62,235 bases of DNA from a virus: positions 1-62,235 of the IMG/VR virus record IMGVR_UViG_3300018411_000620; one strand, written 5' to 3'. The notes beneath the pieces were generated by a model. It searched no databases, was not told where the DNA came from, and saw only the letters and a program-made list of their open reading frames with translations. This document shows positions 61,354 to 62,235 of the stretch, piece after piece (the stretch's first letter is position 1; each line of letters begins with the position of its first letter). The position numbers and the translations under genes were made by a program.

Positions 61354-61369
61354 TGTTTCACGTGAAACG
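61354..61369. other. parS-like site 1
   Basis: TGTTTCACGTGAAACG matches the Bacillota parS consensus TGTTNCACGTGAAACA at 15 of 16 positions. It lies in a non-coding, GC-richer stretch between convergent transcripts. ParB/Spo0J would be expected to bind. Confidence 0.8.
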
Positions 61370-61386
61370 TGTTAGGGCAAAAAAAA

Positions 61387-61410
61387 AAGACTAGTCGCAA
61401 GACTAGTCTT
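61387..61410. terminator. Bidirectional terminator between convergent blocks
   Basis: Stem AAGACTAGTC / GACTAGTCTT with loop GCAA, an A-run of ten on the left and a T-run on the right, so it works in both directions: for any rightward readthrough and for the leftward gene at 61427. Confidence 0.92.
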
Positions 61411-61426
61411 TTTTAATTTCATACGT

Positions 61427-61708
61427 TTATTTTCTTAATTGTTGTTTAGTAATATATTCAATGCGCTTACTGTGTGTATTCCTAACCTTGATACAATAAC
61501 TGTCTGGTTGTTCTGCTAGTAGTTCCCTGTCAAGTTCTAGCACTTCACCCACATGCACAAATGAAACATCATAATCAAGTCTTGATTGTATTCTTAATCT
61601 TGCATTACGCAATTTTAATTCCGCTTGGTACAAGTCAGCGCATTGTTTGATTAGTGATTCGGTTTCTGTTGGTGATAGTTGTTCACCCTTTACATATTTA
61701 GCATACAT
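61427..61708 (-). CDS. Hypothetical protein of the GC-richer end (93 aa)
   Basis: 93 residues, helical N-terminus (SLIKQCADLYQAELKLRNARLR) and a C-terminal beta part with HVGEVLELDRELLAEQ and IEYITKQQLRK. Codon use is visibly less AT-biased than in the rest of the window. Leftward and convergent with the block to its left. No family recognised. Confidence 0.65.
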   Translation of the reverse strand: MYAKYVKGEQLSPTETESLIKQCADLYQAELKLRNARLRIQSRLDYDVSFVHVGEVLELDRELLAEQPDSYCIKVRNTHSKRIEYITKQQLRK

Positions 61709-61740
61709 AGTCTATACCTACCCTTCATACTGTATGTAGT

Positions 61741-61766
61741 GGTGCATACCTGTCATGGTATGCACC
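61741..61766. repeat. 10-bp inverted repeat upstream of the 93-aa gene
   Basis: Perfect arms GGTGCATACC and GGTATGCACC with a six-base loop. It sits between the parS site at 61784 and the gene at 61427. No T-run, so more likely an operator, replication or processing element than a terminator. Confidence 0.7.
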
Positions 61767-61783
61767 GCATTGTTATACTTTAA

Positions 61784-61799
61784 TGTTTCACGTGAAACA
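61784..61799. other. parS-like site 2 (perfect)
   Basis: TGTTTCACGTGAAACA is an exact match to the Bacillota parS consensus and lies within a perfect 20-bp palindrome (61782-61801). It directly follows the gene at 61806 in the leftward direction. Confidence 0.88.
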
Positions 61800-61805
61800 T
61801 TGATC

Positions 61806-62213
61806 TTACAGTGTGTCTGGGTCTAATGTTTCAACGGCTTGCGCTGTCTGTGGTGCTTCTACCTGTGCGGTGCTAAAGTGTAAATACAACTTCTTTGCCA
61901 TACTTTCGATACGCTTTACGTTCACTTCACTGCTATTAGTTCCGCTAGTTGTATAGTTAACTGATACGGCAACGCTAATCGCTGTATCGTTCACCATGTC
62001 AACGTCAAAGGCATGGTGTAGGCTTTTAGACTTCCAGCAATCCCCAATATACATAAGGTGTGCAAGGTGGATAAACTTGAACTTTGTTAGTTCCACGTCA
62101 GCACTTTCTATTTTATCAAAGATATAGATTAGCTTTTCAACGTTCAATCCGTCCATGTCCTTACCTGCTAATGATTCGGTAATCTTGTCAATCTTGGCAT
62201 TATAGCAGTCCAT
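61806..62213 (-). CDS. Hypothetical protein at right edge (at least 135 aa)
   Basis: 135 residues from ATG at 62213, but the frame stays open to the window edge and no ribosome site precedes this ATG, so the true start may lie outside. Mixed helical sequence with LVNVEKLIYIFDKIES-like helices and an AISVAVSVNYTTSGTNSSEV beta part, and a polar C-terminus. Codon use is more GC-rich than the phage genes. Family not recognised. Confidence 0.6.
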   Translation of the reverse strand: MDCYNAKIDKITESLAGKDMDGLNVEKLIYIFDKIESADVELTKFKFIHLAHLMYIGDCWKSKSLHHAFDVDMVNDTAISVAVSVNYTTSGTNSSEVNVKRIESMAKKLYLHFSTAQVEAPQTAQAVETLDPDTL

Positions 62214-62235
62214 AATATTCGCTAGGATAAGGAAT

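Overview
The window is most of a tailed double-stranded DNA phage (or prophage/phage-plasmid) genome, very AT-rich except for the last kilobase. The likely host is a Bacillota bacterium, probably a clostridial one. The evidence is near-perfect sigma-A promoters (TTGACA, 17 bases, TATAAT), strong AGGAGG ribosome sites, frequent TTG starts, a copper-amine-oxidase-N (stalk) domain and Bacillota-type parS sequences. No sheath or contractile-tail gene is recognisable, and a long tape measure is present, so a siphovirus-like particle is most likely. No DNA polymerase, helicase, holin or endolysin is seen, so the genome continues outside the window.

Layout. (1) 1-53.1 kb is entirely leftward. In transcription order from the right it holds an early block (RecU-like resolvase, deoxynucleotidase, dNMP kinase, a single-chain two-barrel RNA polymerase, two zinc-ribbon proteins, an HNH enzyme, tRNA-Trp, PIN-PhoH, ClpP-like protease, metallophosphoesterase). 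A head block follows (terminase subunits, portal, three tandem paralogues, protease-scaffold, decoration protein, major capsid), then connectors, tail tube, an embedded tyrosine recombinase, tape measure, distal tail and fibres. (2) The far left end (1-11 kb) mixes fibres and adhesins with a sugar/radical-SAM cassette: three radical SAM proteins, two ParB-like-domain proteins, a NeuB-type synthase, a CMP-sugar cytidylyltransferase and a HAD phosphatase, in tightly coupled reading frames. (3) 53.1-53.4 kb is a divergent promoter region with two 47-bp near-identical, internally palindromic repeats. (4) 53.4-61.2 kb is rightward: a ThyX-like protein, homing endonuclease, exoribonuclease, C5-cytosine and N6-adenine methyltransferases, DHH phosphoesterase and many small proteins. 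(5) 61.2-62.2 kb is convergent, visibly richer in GC, and carries two parS-type palindromes.

How it may work together. Sigma-A promoters near 53.1, 53.2, 54.0, 55.6 and 46.2 kb probably start early transcription. The phage RNA polymerase may read the long leftward late region, where I see no comparable promoters. Particle proteins are made in canonical head-to-tail order. The sugar cassette, placed among the fibre genes, may decorate the particle or the host surface (inference). Two reading frames are broken as given: the RNA polymerase (a +1 shift near 50.2 kb) and the tape measure (an in-frame TGA at 17.885 kb). Each could be recoding, a real mutation or a sequence error.
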